A stretch of DNA of 64,000 nt from Loigolactobacillus binensis. Lineage in GTDB: Bacteria; Bacillota; Bacilli; Lactobacillales; Lactobacillaceae. Positions 33,345-43,295 of this stretch are shown piece by piece. The translations under genes and the position numbers were made by a program. The notes beneath the pieces were generated by a model. It had not been told where the DNA came from, did not search any database, and worked only from the letters and a program-made list of their open reading frames with translations. The stretch covers positions 1 to 64,000 of the forward strand of contig NZ_BJDN01000002.1 in the NCBI RefSeq assembly GCF_005405165.1, in the 5' to 3' direction. The stretch's first letter is position 1. The number at the start of each line of letters is the position of its first letter.

Positions 33345-34676
33345 GTGGATAGTCATACGATTTATCATTTTGTTGGTATCAAAGGTTCAGGAATGAGTGC
33401 ATTAGCGTTGATTTTGCACGACGAAGGGTATCAAGTCCAAGGCTCCGATATTGATCAATATACGTTTACCCAGCGCGGTTTAGAAAAGGCTGGTGTCAAG
33501 ATCATGCCTTTTGCGGCGGAAAATATTCATGCTGGTTTGACGATCGTCGCCGGAAATTCGTTTGAAGACACCCATCCAGAAATTAAAGCTGCTAAAGCAT
33601 TGAATTTAAAGATTATTCATTATCCTGAATTACTTGGCGAATTATTAGCCGGCCATACCAGCATTGGTGTTGCTGGTGCCCATGGTAAAACCAGTACTAC
33701 AGGCTTATTAGCACATGTTTTAGGGGGTATTGCCCCAACCAGCTTTTTAGTGGGTGACGGTACTGGTAAAGGTATTAAAAATTCTCAATTTTTCGTTTTT
33801 GAAGCCGACGAATATCGTCGTCATTTTTTGGCGCAAGCGCCGGATTATATGATCATGACTAACATTGATTTTGATCATCCTGATTATTATCACGGCATTG
33901 ATGACGTTTTTAGCGCTTTTCAAACTGAGGCTGATCAAGTCAAGAAAGGTATCTTCGCCTGGGGTGATGATCCTGAATTGCGCCAATTGAAAACTAACGT
34001 GCCCGTTTACTATTACGGCACTAGTGATCGTGACGATTTTCAAGCGCGGAATATTCTGCGGACTGTGAATGGTTCCGAATTTGATGTTTACTATCATGAT
34101 GAAAACTTAGGCCATTATGTGATCCATTTATTTGGGGAACATAATGTGCTCAATAGTTTAGCGGTGATCGCCGTCAGCCATATGGAAAAAATTCCCCATG
34201 CTGAAGTTGCCCGTGAACTGTTAACCTTCCAAGGGGTCAAACGGCGCTTCTCCGAACGGAAAATGGCGGATATGACCATTATTGACGATTACGCGCATCA
34301 TCCATCTGAGATTAAAGCAACATTAGATGCTGCCCGGCAGAAATATCCAGATAAAACGATTATTGCTGTATTCCAGCCACATACATTCTCGCGGACGATC
34401 GCGTACATGGATGACTTTGCTAAAAGTTTAAGTTTAGCTGACGTCGTTTATTTAACCGAAATTTTCAGTTCGGCACGGGAACATGACGGTAAAGTTTCCA
34501 GTGCTGATCTTGGCGCTAAAATTAGTAAAGGCGGCACCGTTTTACATTTAAACAATATGTCGGCCTTATTGGAATATCATAATGACGTGGTCGTTTTCAT
34601 GGGTGCTGGCGATGTTCAGAAATATGAAAAAGCGTACGAAGCATTGCTCAGTGATTCAAGTTTGAAAAACAACTAA
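33345..34676 (+). CDS. murC: UDP-N-acetylmuramate--L-alanine ligase
   Basis: 443 residues if started at GTG 33345, with AGGGG 9 nt upstream; in-frame starts at 33303 and 33324 would add up to 14 residues and lack a site of similar quality. MurC adds L-Ala to UDP-MurNAc in peptidoglycan synthesis. Seen: [15 protein letters not shown] (UDP binding), ATP loop [10 protein letters not shown], and [10 protein letters not shown] in the central to C-terminal part. Usual length for lactobacilli is 437-445. It follows sftA closely. Confidence 0.95.
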   Translation: MDSHTIYHFVGIKGSGMSALALILHDEGYQVQGSDIDQYTFTQRGLEKAGVKIMPFAAENIHAGLTIVAGNSFEDTHPEIKAAKALNLKIIHYPELLGELLAGHTSIGVAGAHGKTSTTGLLAHVLGGIAPTSFLVGDGTGKGIKNSQFFVFEADEYRRHFLAQAPDYMIMTNIDFDHPDYYHGIDDVFSAFQTEADQVKKGIFAWGDDPELRQLKTNVPVYYYGTSDRDDFQARNILRTVNGSEFDVYYHDENLGHYVIHLFGEHNVLNSLAVIAVSHMEKIPHAEVARELLTFQGVKRRFSERKMADMTIIDDYAHHPSEIKATLDAARQKYPDKTIIAVFQPHTFSRTIAYMDDFAKSLSLADVVYLTEIFSSAREHDGKVSSADLGAKISKGGTVLHLNNMSALLEYHNDVVVFMGAGDVQKYEKAYEALLSDSSLKNN

Positions 34677-34680
34677 ATAG

Positions 34681-34708
34681 TTGCGCAGTCGCAGTGATTT
34701 GTTACAAT
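34681..34708 (+). promoter_or_regulatory. Promoter of the YccA-like gene
   Basis: TTGCGC (34681-34686), a 16-nt spacer and TACAAT (34703-34708). It predicts a leader of about 125 nt. Confidence 0.5.
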
Positions 34709-34839
34709 ACGGAGTAAGATGATCGCTGTTGTGAAATGGCGTCCTGTTTCGGCGGATTGCGCCGTTAGTTGAATGGCCAGCAACCGTAACCGTCGTACTA
34801 ATCAGCAACCTATGATGTGAAGTAGAAAGGAAGTATAGC

Positions 34840-35547
34840 ATGCAAGAACAACCAAGAAATGTGATCGTGAATGAAGCCGGCTTGGGCCAGTATTTGACTA
34901 AAGTTTATGGTTATATGAGCTTAGGTGTGGCTGTTTCTGCCTTAGTTTCATTTTTAGCATTAACGCTTTATCGGGTGCAGTTCGCTACTTTGATCGGTAA
35001 TAATCCGCTTATGTTGTACGCCCTGATTTTTCTCGAATTAGCCTTTGTGATGGGGACTAGTTTTCGTGCAAGTCGTGGCGGTGCCTTATCGTTTGTCTTA
35101 TTTATGGCATTTGCGGTGGTCAACGGCTTGACCTTAGCTCTAACACTGTCTTTTTACAGTGTCGCTAATATTACCACTGCCTTTGTGGCGGCGACCGCGA
35201 CCTTTGCGGCAATGGCCTTGTATGGCTCGTTGACTAAACGTAATTTGGCGGGGATCGGTCAGATGGCTTTTGCCGCTTTGATCGGTTTGTTAGTTGCCAC
35301 GGTAGTCAATATTTTCTTGCGTAACCCGATGGTCGATTATATCTTTTCCTTTATCGGTGTGATCATTTTTATTGGCTTAACTGCTTGGGATAGCCAACGA
35401 ATCAAAACAATGTACCTGCAAAATGCTGGGCAAACTAATTTAAACGGCTTAGCGATCATGGGTGCATTACAATTGTACCTTGACTTTATTAACTTATTCC
35501 TATTCTTCTTACGTATCTTTGGTATTGGTGGGAGTAGCGATAACTGA
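34840..35547 (+). CDS. Bax inhibitor-1/YccA-family membrane protein
   Basis: 235 residues with seven predicted helices and the BI-1 motifs, including LTAWDSQRIKTMY and the C-terminal LQLYLDFINLFLFFLRIFG. In bacteria YccA interacts with FtsH protease; Bacillus YetJ of this family conducts Ca2+ in a pH-dependent way. GAAAGGAAG precedes ATG 34840. It is monocistronic. The role here is inferred from family only. Confidence 0.9.
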   Translation: MQEQPRNVIVNEAGLGQYLTKVYGYMSLGVAVSALVSFLALTLYRVQFATLIGNNPLMLYALIFLELAFVMGTSFRASRGGALSFVLFMAFAVVNGLTLALTLSFYSVANITTAFVAATATFAAMALYGSLTKRNLAGIGQMAFAALIGLLVATVVNIFLRNPMVDYIFSFIGVIIFIGLTAWDSQRIKTMYLQNAGQTNLNGLAIMGALQLYLDFINLFLFFLRIFGIGGSSDN

Positions 35548-35573
35548 GTGAGTTGTAAAAACGCTGCAGCAAT

Positions 35574-35612
35574 CATTCCGCTTGAATTTAATTTCAGGCG
35601 GAATTTTTTTAC
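35574..35612 (+). terminator. Terminator of the YccA-like gene
   Basis: ATTCCGCTTGAA faces TTCAGGCGGAAT and is followed by seven T residues. Confidence 0.88.
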
Positions 35613-35833
35613 GTTTAAACCTAAGATAAGACGGCGTCAGCATAAATGATCATTTTCCGGTGATATCATCTTTCATTTACAGCAAAGAACGACTTTTTTT
35701 GTTAAAATATAAGTGGATGAAACGTTAAGTACGTGAAAATTTGCTTAGAGTGTGGCTTGAAATTAGTTTCGGTTCCACCAGATTCTGCGACTACACATAA
35801 GTGAGTTACTGCTGAAATTTTAAGGAGCTTAAT

Positions 35834-38500
35834 ATGGCCAGTGATAAACATTTATTATTAATTGATGGTAACAGCGTTGCCTTCCGCGCTTTTTTTGCCT
35901 TACACTCACAGATCAATACGTTTATTAATCACAACGGTTTGCACACTAATGCGATCTACGCTTTTAATACGATGTTGGACGTGGTGCTGAAATCATTTGC
36001 GCCAACTCATGTACTGGTGGCTTTTGATGCGGGGCGGACAACTTTCCGTACCGCCAAATTTAGTGATTATAAGGGGCAGCGGGATAAAACGCCTAGTGAA
36101 TTGTCCGAACAGCTACCGCATTTACGTGATTTACTGGCGGCCTATGGTATCTGTTCTTATGAGCTAACTGATTTTGAAGCCGATGATATTATTGGAACTT
36201 TAGCTCAAGAAGCGGCAGCGCAAGGATTTAAAGTTGATATTGTGACTGGTGACCGTGACTTGACCCAATTGGCAACGGCTGATGTAACCGTGAACGTTAC
36301 GATCAAAGGGGTCAATCAGTTGGAGGCGTACACGCCGGCGCACGTGGCAGAAAAATATGAGTTAACGCCGCGGCAGATCATTGATATGAAGGGGTTAGCT
36401 GGTGATACATCGGATAATTATCCTGGCGTCACTAAAATTGGTGAAAAAACAGCGATCAAATTGCTCAAACAGTATGCTAGCGTTGAAGGTATTTATGAAA
36501 ATTTGGCCCAAATGAAGCCTAGCAAAATGAAAGAACATTTGGAAGCTGATCGGGAGCAGGCTTTCTTAAGTAAAGACTTAGCAACGATTCGCCAGGATGC
36601 ACCGTTGACGATCGGTTTAGCCGATTTAGTGTATCAAGGCCGTGATCTCACCGCTTTGCGCCGCTTCTATCAAGAAATGGATTTCAATTCATTTTTGAGT
36701 AAATTAGCGGATCCAGAAGCGGAGCAAAAGCGTGCGGCAATCGAATTTCAAGAATTAACGGCTGCGGCGGTGCCGGCGGTTTTGGCAAGTTTTACTGGGC
36801 CAGTCACTTTTTATCTGGAAATGTTGGCACCGAATTATCATACGGCGGACTTTGCTGGTTTTGTGATCGGACAAAAAGGGCAATGGTATGTCAGTCGGGA
36901 TGTCAAGCTTTTGCAATTGCCAGCGTTTGCACAGTTTTTAGCTGATCCGCAACAGGCTAAATTAGTTTTTGATGCCAAACGGACCTATGTTGGGTTGAAT
37001 CGCTTAGCGATCACGTTGGCGGGAATCAGTTTTGACTTGTTACTAGTATCTTACTTGTTAAATCCCAATGATAGCGGTAATGATCTAGGCAAAATTGCGC
37101 AGTTACACCAATACCACGATGTGGCAACTGACGAAGAAGTTTACGGAAAAGGCGCTAAACGCGCATTGCCAGAAGATCCACAAGTGTTGTATCGGCATTT
37201 AGCGCAAAAAGCCCAGGCCATCGAAAAATTACAGATGCAGTTAGATCAGCAGCTAGTTGAAAATGAACAAGATGGGCTGTTCAAGGAAATGGAACTCCCG
37301 TTGGCCATCGTTTTGGCGCAAATGGAGATCGCAGGTATTCGGGTCGACCAAACTAAATTAGGGGAACTGCGTAAGGACTTTGCCGCTCGGATCACCACTT
37401 TGACAAAGAAGATTTATACAGAAGCTGAAGAAGAATTCAATATTAATTCTTCCCAACAATTAGGCAAAATCTTATTTGAAAAAATGAATTTACCGGTGAT
37501 CAAGAAAACCAAAACAGGCTATTCAACAGCAGTCGGAGTGTTGGAACAATTAAAGGCGATCGCACCGATCGCCAGTGATGTTTTGGATTATCGCGGCTTG
37601 ACTAAGTTACAATCAACTTATATTGATGGTCTGTTAAAAGTGATCCACCCTGAAGATGGCAAGATCCATACCACTTATTTGCAGACATTGACGGCGACTG
37701 GCCGCCTATCTTCCATTGATCCTAATTTGCAAAACATTCCGGTACGTGATGAAGATGGGCGCCAAATTCGCCAGGCTTTTGTACCACGGGAAAAGGGTTG
37801 GCAGATTTTTGCCGCTGATTACTCACAAATCGAATTGCGGGTGTTGGCCCATATTTCGCACGATACCAACTTACAGGCGGCCTTTACGGAAGGCGCCGAT
37901 ATTCATGCCAGTACTGCCATGCGGATCTTTGGCCTAGATGATGCCAATGAGGTGACACCTAATATGCGCCGTCAGGCCAAGGCAGTTAATTTTGGGATCG
38001 TCTATGGGATCAGTGATTACGGCTTGTCCCAGAATCTAGGTATTACGCGTAAGCAGGCAAAGGCTTATATTGATAGTTATTTCCATGAATATCCTAACGT
38101 TAAGCAATATATGGCAGACATCGTCGCGGCGGCTAAAAAATATGGTTACGTAGAAACGTTGTTCCATCGGCGCCGTTATTTGCCAGATATTCACTCGAAA
38201 AACTTTAATTTGCGGTCGTTTGCTGAACGCACCGCTATGAACACCCCAATTCAAGGGAGCGCGGCGGATATTATTAAAGTGGCAATGTTGAATATGCAAA
38301 CGGCGTTGCGGGAGCATCAACTTCAGGCCACCATGTTGTTGCAGGTCCATGATGAATTGATCTTTGAAGCGCCGGAAGCGGAAATTGCAACGTTAGCGCA
38401 ATTAGTGCCCCAAGTGATGGATGCGGCCGTTAAATTAGAAGTCCCAATGAAGGTCGGTTATGGTAGCGGTCCAACTTGGTACGATGTTAAAAAAGGTTAG
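35834..38500 (+). CDS. polA: DNA polymerase I
   Basis: 888 residues with the three-part Pol I layout: 5'-3' exonuclease (1-290; ADDIIGTLA, GDRDLTQL, LAGDTSDNYPGV), a central 3'-5' exonuclease-like region (about 305-480) that lacks the catalytic carboxylate pattern as is common in Gram-positives, and the polymerase (about 490-888; DYSQIELRVLAHIS, RRQAKAVNFGIVYG, QVHDELIFE). It fills gaps after Okazaki primer removal and repair. AAGGAG precedes ATG 35834. It heads the operon polA-mutM-coaE; mutM starts 8 nt later. Confidence 0.97.
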   Translation: MASDKHLLLIDGNSVAFRAFFALHSQINTFINHNGLHTNAIYAFNTMLDVVLKSFAPTHVLVAFDAGRTTFRTAKFSDYKGQRDKTPSELSEQLPHLRDLLAAYGICSYELTDFEADDIIGTLAQEAAAQGFKVDIVTGDRDLTQLATADVTVNVTIKGVNQLEAYTPAHVAEKYELTPRQIIDMKGLAGDTSDNYPGVTKIGEKTAIKLLKQYASVEGIYENLAQMKPSKMKEHLEADREQAFLSKDLATIRQDAPLTIGLADLVYQGRDLTALRRFYQEMDFNSFLSKLADPEAEQKRAAIEFQELTAAAVPAVLASFTGPVTFYLEMLAPNYHTADFAGFVIGQKGQWYVSRDVKLLQLPAFAQFLADPQQAKLVFDAKRTYVGLNRLAITLAGISFDLLLVSYLLNPNDSGNDLGKIAQLHQYHDVATDEEVYGKGAKRALPEDPQVLYRHLAQKAQAIEKLQMQLDQQLVENEQDGLFKEMELPLAIVLAQMEIAGIRVDQTKLGELRKDFAARITTLTKKIYTEAEEEFNINSSQQLGKILFEKMNLPVIKKTKTGYSTAVGVLEQLKAIAPIASDVLDYRGLTKLQSTYIDGLLKVIHPEDGKIHTTYLQTLTATGRLSSIDPNLQNIPVRDEDGRQIRQAFVPREKGWQIFAADYSQIELRVLAHISHDTNLQAAFTEGADIHASTAMRIFGLDDANEVTPNMRRQAKAVNFGIVYGISDYGLSQNLGITRKQAKAYIDSYFHEYPNVKQYMADIVAAAKKYGYVETLFHRRRYLPDIHSKNFNLRSFAERTAMNTPIQGSAADIIKVAMLNMQTALREHQLQATMLLQVHDELIFEAPEAEIATLAQLVPQVMDAAVKLEVPMKVGYGSGPTWYDVKKG

Positions 38501-38508
38501 GTGAGCAG

Positions 38509-39357
38509 ATGCCAGAATTACCAGAAGTTGAAACTGTGCGTCAAGGATTGCGCGGTTTAATTTTAAATAAAACCATTGCTAACGTTGAGGTCCGCTGGGG
38601 CAAAATCATTAACGGTGATAGCGCCCAATTTGCCAACGATCTAGTTGGGGAAACCTTTAAAGAAGTTGATCGGCGGGGCAAGTATTTGTTATTTCGGCTT
38701 AGTGCTGGCTTAACGTTGGTTTCCCATTTACGAATGGAGGGTAAGTACCGGGTCACTCCGCAAGATCAGGAGATCACCAAGCATATCCACGTGATCTTTA
38801 ATTTTACTGATGGTACGGCTTTGCGCTATTTAGATACCCGTAAGTTTGGCCGCATGACTTTGATCAAAACAGGTAGTGAAGCACAAGTAAGTGGACTTAA
38901 CAAATTAGGCCCGGAACCCACGGCAACTGATTTTAATGTGACTGATTTTGCTCAGCGTTTGCGCAAACACAAAAAGCCGCTTAAACCAACGTTACTTGAT
39001 CAAAACGTGGTGGCTGGTCTAGGCAATATTTACGTGGATGAAGTGTTATGGTTGAGCCAGATCCACCCATTGCAGCCAGCCAATACACTTAGTGATCAAC
39101 AGATCCAAGTCCTCCACGATAATATTATTGCCGAAATTGCTAAGGCTATCCAAGCCAAAGGAACCACGATTCGAAGTTATACGGATGCTTATGGGGCCAC
39201 CGGTGGTTTTCAACTCTCCTTACATGTTTACGGACGAGAAGGCGAACCGTGTGAACGGTGTGGGGTGACCATAGAAAAAATCAAGGTTGCACAGCGTGGC
39301 ACTCATTTTTGCCCGCACTGTCAAATCTTACCCGAAAGTCAGGTCAACGCCTCATGA
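38509..39357 (+). CDS. mutM: Formamidopyrimidine-DNA glycosylase (MutM/Fpg)
   Basis: 282 residues. Starts MPELPEVE with the catalytic Pro2 and Glu3; helix-two-turn-helix in the middle (LLDQNVVAGLGNIYVDE); C-terminal zinc finger CERC...CPHC (about 245-272) complete. It removes 8-oxoguanine and similar lesions, then cuts the strand. AGGTGAG precedes ATG 38509. It overlaps coaE by 4 bp. Confidence 0.96.
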   Translation: MPELPEVETVRQGLRGLILNKTIANVEVRWGKIINGDSAQFANDLVGETFKEVDRRGKYLLFRLSAGLTLVSHLRMEGKYRVTPQDQEITKHIHVIFNFTDGTALRYLDTRKFGRMTLIKTGSEAQVSGLNKLGPEPTATDFNVTDFAQRLRKHKKPLKPTLLDQNVVAGLGNIYVDEVLWLSQIHPLQPANTLSDQQIQVLHDNIIAEIAKAIQAKGTTIRSYTDAYGATGGFQLSLHVYGREGEPCERCGVTIEKIKVAQRGTHFCPHCQILPESQVNAS

Positions 39358-39956
39358 CTTTAGTGCTAGGCTTAACTGGCGGTATCGCCAGTGGTAAATC
39401 AACTGTCAGTCAGTGGTTAAGTGACTATGGCTATCCGATCATTGATGGCGATGTGATCGCCCGGCAAGTTGTCGCGCCAGGTACCACCGGCCTACACCAA
39501 ATCGTGCAGCAGTTTTCACCAGCAATTTTAACGGCTAGCGGGGCCTTGGATCGGAAAAAATTAGGCCGGATCGTTTTTGCTGATCAAGCTAAGCTAGCAC
39601 AATTAACGGCGATCACTGGGCCCCTAGTTCACCAAGCAATTCTGGCCAAGTTAGCGACTTTGAAGCAGCAACAAGTCCCCCTGATCGTGTTGGATATTCC
39701 GTTGTTGTTTGAAGCTAAATATCAATTGCTTTGTGATCTGACCATGGTGGTTTACGTGGATGCAGCAACGCAATTGCAGCGGTTAATGACCCGCGATCAA
39801 TTAGACAAAACAGCTGCCCAGCAACGAATTGCGAGTCAGTGGTCGCTAACCGCTAAAAAACGGTTGGCGGATATTGTAATCGACAATAATGGCCCCCTTG
39901 CAGTCACTAAGCAACAAGTGGTAAACTTTTTAACGCAATATGACTTACTGAAATAA
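39354..39956 (+). CDS. coaE: Dephospho-CoA kinase
   Basis: 200 residues from ATG 39354 within the ATGA overlap with mutM. P-loop GLTGGIASGKST at residues 5-16, D-ID(GDVIARQVV) and the LLFEAKY lid region are typical CoaE features. It adds the 3'-phosphate in the last step of coenzyme A synthesis. The mutM-coaE coupling is common in lactobacilli. Confidence 0.95.
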   Translation: MTLVLGLTGGIASGKSTVSQWLSDYGYPIIDGDVIARQVVAPGTTGLHQIVQQFSPAILTASGALDRKKLGRIVFADQAKLAQLTAITGPLVHQAILAKLATLKQQQVPLIVLDIPLLFEAKYQLLCDLTMVVYVDAATQLQRLMTRDQLDKTAAQQRIASQWSLTAKKRLADIVIDNNGPLAVTKQQVVNFLTQYDLLK

Positions 39957-40093
39957 GGTGAGGCCTAGTCCTGACCTTTTTTCTTTAGCAGACCAGCGGT
40001 TAAAACGCGCTTTTAAGTCATTGAATGGTATAATTTTCATAAAGTGAACATCGTCAAGTTAAAATGAGCAAGTTAAACGAAGGAGTGTCCAAT

Positions 40094-40585
40094 ATGCAAT
40101 GTCCGCGTTGCCATCATAATGGTTCCCGGGTCGTTGATTCACGGCCCACCGATGAAGGCCGGGTGATCCGCCGGCGCCGTGAATGCGAGAATTGTAACTT
40201 TCGCTTCACCACTTTTGAACGAGTGGAACAGACACCATTATTAGTGATCAAAAAAAATGGCACTCGGGAAGAATTTAATCGCGAAAAAATTCTGCGCGGG
40301 TTGATTCGTTCGGCTGAAAAGCGCCCTGTGACTATGGAACAAATGACCCAGATCGTTGATGAAGTGGAAAATAAAATTCGGGCCTTAGGTGAAAATGAAG
40401 TGGCTTCACAAGTGATCGGCGAATACGTGATGACCCTATTGGCTGATGTAGATGAAATTACTTATATTCGGTTTGCCAGTGTTTATCGCCAATTTAAGGA
40501 TGTGAATGTCTTTTTAAAGGAATTAAACGAAATGGTTGATCGCGATAAGCAGGCTGACAAAAATGGGACGCAACCACCGGCTTAA
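40094..40585 (+). CDS. nrdR: Ribonucleotide reductase repressor NrdR
   Basis: 163 residues from ATG 40094, behind AAGGAG. N-terminal zinc ribbon CPRC...CENC (3-34) and an ATP-cone domain (about 49-140). With bound ATP/dATP it represses nrd operons at NrdR boxes. An extended -10 element TGGTATAAT lies at 40026-40034. It heads nrdR-dnaB-dnaI, a conserved order. Confidence 0.96.
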   Translation: MQCPRCHHNGSRVVDSRPTDEGRVIRRRRECENCNFRFTTFERVEQTPLLVIKKNGTREEFNREKILRGLIRSAEKRPVTMEQMTQIVDEVENKIRALGENEVASQVIGEYVMTLLADVDEITYIRFASVYRQFKDVNVFLKELNEMVDRDKQADKNGTQPPA

Positions 40586-40629
40586 CTGCCGGTTGAGGTT
40601 ATTCAAATTAAACAAAGGAGGTGTCGCTG

Positions 40630-42003
40630 ATGCAAGACGTGTTTTTTAAGTTAGCGCCCCGGGATGGCTTTGTGGTCACTGCTGCAAACTATCTATCTGA
40701 TTTTGATCGGCAAGTGTTGACTTATTTGTATCAACCACTGATGGGCACCTCTGCCTACAGCCTTTATTTATTATTGTGGACCCAGCAGACGCAGACGTCG
40801 GTCCAAACCAGTCAGCCGCACAGCACCTTATTAGCATTACTAAATATTGATCTGCCGACGCTTTATCAAAGTCGGACACGCCTAGAAGCGTTAGGTTTGA
40901 TCAAGTCTTATCAACAGGTGAAAGTGGCGGAACGAACTTTCACTTATGAATTGTACGCACCGCAAGCACCGAATGCATTTTTTAGCGATGATTTATTAAG
41001 TTTATTATTGTACGATGTGGTGGGCGAAGATCGTTTTGACCAGCTAAAAGCGCAATTCCGGCTGCACCCGGTAAAACCTAGTGCTGATCTGGAAGAAGTT
41101 AGTTTGAGTTTTCTTGATGTCTTTCACGTTAATTCACAGCTTCTACAGCAGTTACCGGCTACGATTGCGGAGGCTAAGTCTGAATTTAAAACGCCAGCGA
41201 CTACCACACAACCGCAATTGGATCAGCGGGCAACTGGTGATTTTGATTGGCCATTTTTCAAACAGCAATTACAGGCCAGCTATATTTCAGCGCGAGAATT
41301 GGACCAGTATCATGATCAATTATTAACGCTCCACGCTTTATATGGTTTAAATGAACTGGAATTAGCCCAATACGTTAATGAAAGTGTTGATCTCAATACA
41401 AATAAATTAGACTTGCCGGCTTTGAAGCGCTTAGTGGCGCGGCAACCGACTAAGGTGGCGCCGACTACAGGCACAGGTGCGGCGGATCCAGCGATGGCAA
41501 CTCCGGCTAAAGGATTATCAAAAAATGATCAACAATTGATCGCGGTCAGTCGTCAACTGGCACCGGTAACTTTCCTGACCCAGTTAAAGCAGCAGCAAGG
41601 TGGGTACGTTACTAATAGTGAACAACATGTCTTGGCCCGGTTAATGGAACGTCACGTGTTTGCTGATCCCAGTATTATCAATATTTTGACGCATTATGTG
41701 ATCAATGTGCGACAAATGCCGACATTGACACAGGCTTATGTGGATGGGGTGGCCAATGGTTGGCTTCAGCACAAAGTGACTACTCCAGAAGCAGCCATGC
41801 AGGAAGTAAAGTCATTTTATCGGCAGAAGCAAGCACCAACCCGGACACGCCGTAGTAATAAGGCAACGGTGCGCAAAGAAACTTTGCCTGATTGGGCCCA
41901 AGATGGTTATCAAGCACCAAAGAAACAAGTGACCGCAGAACAGCGAGCGGCGGTTCAGAAACGCTTAGCTGCGTTGCAAGCGAATAAGGATGGTGAGTCG
42001 TAA
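40630..42003 (+). CDS. dnaB: Replication initiation and membrane attachment protein DnaB
   Basis: 457 residues from ATG 40630, with AAAGGAGG 9 nt upstream; the in-frame GTG at 40621 abuts the site. This is the Firmicutes helicase-loading protein DnaB, not the replicative helicase. An N-terminal winged-helix (YLSDFDRQVLTYLYQPLMG) is followed by two DnaB/DnaD C-terminal-type helical domains (about 230-410). The tail is rich in K/R/Q. It helps load DnaC helicase at oriC and restarting forks with DnaD and DnaI. Confidence 0.92.
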   Translation: MQDVFFKLAPRDGFVVTAANYLSDFDRQVLTYLYQPLMGTSAYSLYLLLWTQQTQTSVQTSQPHSTLLALLNIDLPTLYQSRTRLEALGLIKSYQQVKVAERTFTYELYAPQAPNAFFSDDLLSLLLYDVVGEDRFDQLKAQFRLHPVKPSADLEEVSLSFLDVFHVNSQLLQQLPATIAEAKSEFKTPATTTQPQLDQRATGDFDWPFFKQQLQASYISARELDQYHDQLLTLHALYGLNELELAQYVNESVDLNTNKLDLPALKRLVARQPTKVAPTTGTGAADPAMATPAKGLSKNDQQLIAVSRQLAPVTFLTQLKQQQGGYVTNSEQHVLARLMERHVFADPSIINILTHYVINVRQMPTLTQAYVDGVANGWLQHKVTTPEAAMQEVKSFYRQKQAPTRTRRSNKATVRKETLPDWAQDGYQAPKKQVTAEQRAAVQKRLAALQANKDGES

Positions 42004-42932
42004 TGGAAGATATGGGCAAAAACCTGCGTATTTTCATGAATAAGAAGAATTTAAATCAGCACTATGCAGCTTTGATGGCGAAGGTCATGCGTGATCCTGC
42101 GGTCCAGGCTTTCATTGCGGCTCACCGAACGGAGATCGACCAAGCGATGATCGATCGGTCAGCAGCTAAATTGTACGAATTCGTTACCGAAAAAAATAAA
42201 TTTCAAGCGAAGCAAACTTCACTGGCTCCAGGCTATCAGCCACGCCTACTTTTGAATCATCATTTTATTGATGTGACTTATGAACCGACCGCGGAATTAA
42301 AGGCGGCAGATGAAGCGCGCGCTTTACAGGCGCGGGTGCGTTCGATCAGTATGCCGAAAAATATTCGTGAAGCGCGCCTTAGTCAATTTTATCAAGATGA
42401 TGATCGTTTTGCGGCTCTAGATGCCGTCACGCTATTTTTAGATGATTATGCTAAAGCACCGCATAAATTTCACCAAGGTTTGTATTTGTACGGCAATTTT
42501 GGTGTGGGTAAAACGTATCTTTTAGGGGCATTAGCGCACGAATTGGCGGTGCGAGGTTTCCAAACGACGTTGGTTCATTTTCCAACGTTTGCGGTGGAAA
42601 TGAAAAACGCCATTGGCCAAAATGATTTAACGCCTAAATTAGAGGCGATCAAACGATCACGAGTTTTAATGATCGATGATATTGGTGCTGATTCAATGTC
42701 CAGTTGGATCCGGGATGATGTGCTCGGCGTGATTTTACAATACCGGATGCAAGAAGAACTGGCGACTTTTTTCTCCTCTAATTTTTCGATGGCACAATTG
42801 GAACACGAACATTTAAGCGTGAGCCAACGTGGGGAACGGGAACCCTTGAAGGCGAAGCGGATCATGGAACGCATTCGCTTTTTAAGCCGCGAAGTAGAAT
42901 TATTGGGCAAAAATCGGCGCTTGGCCCCATAG
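42003..42932 (+). CDS. dnaI: Primosomal helicase loader DnaI
   Basis: 309 residues. Its ATG shares one base with the dnaB stop (TAATG). N-terminal helicase-binding region (1-110), then AAA+ ATPase: Walker A GNFGVGKT near residue 164, Walker B VLMIDDIGAD. It loads the replicative helicase together with DnaB. A thrS T-box follows after the stop. Confidence 0.94.
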   Translation: MEDMGKNLRIFMNKKNLNQHYAALMAKVMRDPAVQAFIAAHRTEIDQAMIDRSAAKLYEFVTEKNKFQAKQTSLAPGYQPRLLLNHHFIDVTYEPTAELKAADEARALQARVRSISMPKNIREARLSQFYQDDDRFAALDAVTLFLDDYAKAPHKFHQGLYLYGNFGVGKTYLLGALAHELAVRGFQTTLVHFPTFAVEMKNAIGQNDLTPKLEAIKRSRVLMIDDIGADSMSSWIRDDVLGVILQYRMQEELATFFSSNFSMAQLEHEHLSVSQRGEREPLKAKRIMERIRFLSREVELLGKNRRLAP

Positions 42933-42989
42933 GATTAATTAACGGTCAGCTGATACGACTTGCTAGCTAGACCCGTAAAATTTACGTCA

Positions 42990-43263
42990 ATGACTTGAAA
43001 TTTAAGTAGAGGTATGGTTCAATTGGATTATTGAAGCAGAAAGATACCTGCAGTTAAACGAACTTTTCAGAGAGGCAAGGGTGCTGTAACTTGCTAAGCA
43101 ATTTAACTGCTGACCACTTTCCAAGCAACGCTATGTAATGTAGTGTCGGTTCGTTACCGTTAACAACGCTAATGAGGAAGTACATTTTAAGTGTGCTTCA
43201 AAACTGGGTGGAACCGCGAAATCATTCGTCCCTGAGGTCTATTTGATCTCAGGGACTTTTTTA
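42990..43263 (+). promoter_or_regulatory. T-box riboswitch, threonine
   Basis: Long leader with distal hairpin GGCAAGG...CTTGCT (43075-43095). The specifier loop reads G-ACC-A with ACC at 43113-43115 (Thr), placed as in known leaders (codon followed by A and CTT). The T-box is GGGTGGAACCGCG (43206-43218). The terminator GTCCCTGAG/CTCAGGGAC with six T residues ends at 43262. The leader responds to uncharged tRNA-Thr. Confidence 0.93.
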
Positions 43264-43295
43264 TTTGCGGTTAATATTTTAAGGAGGCCAAATTC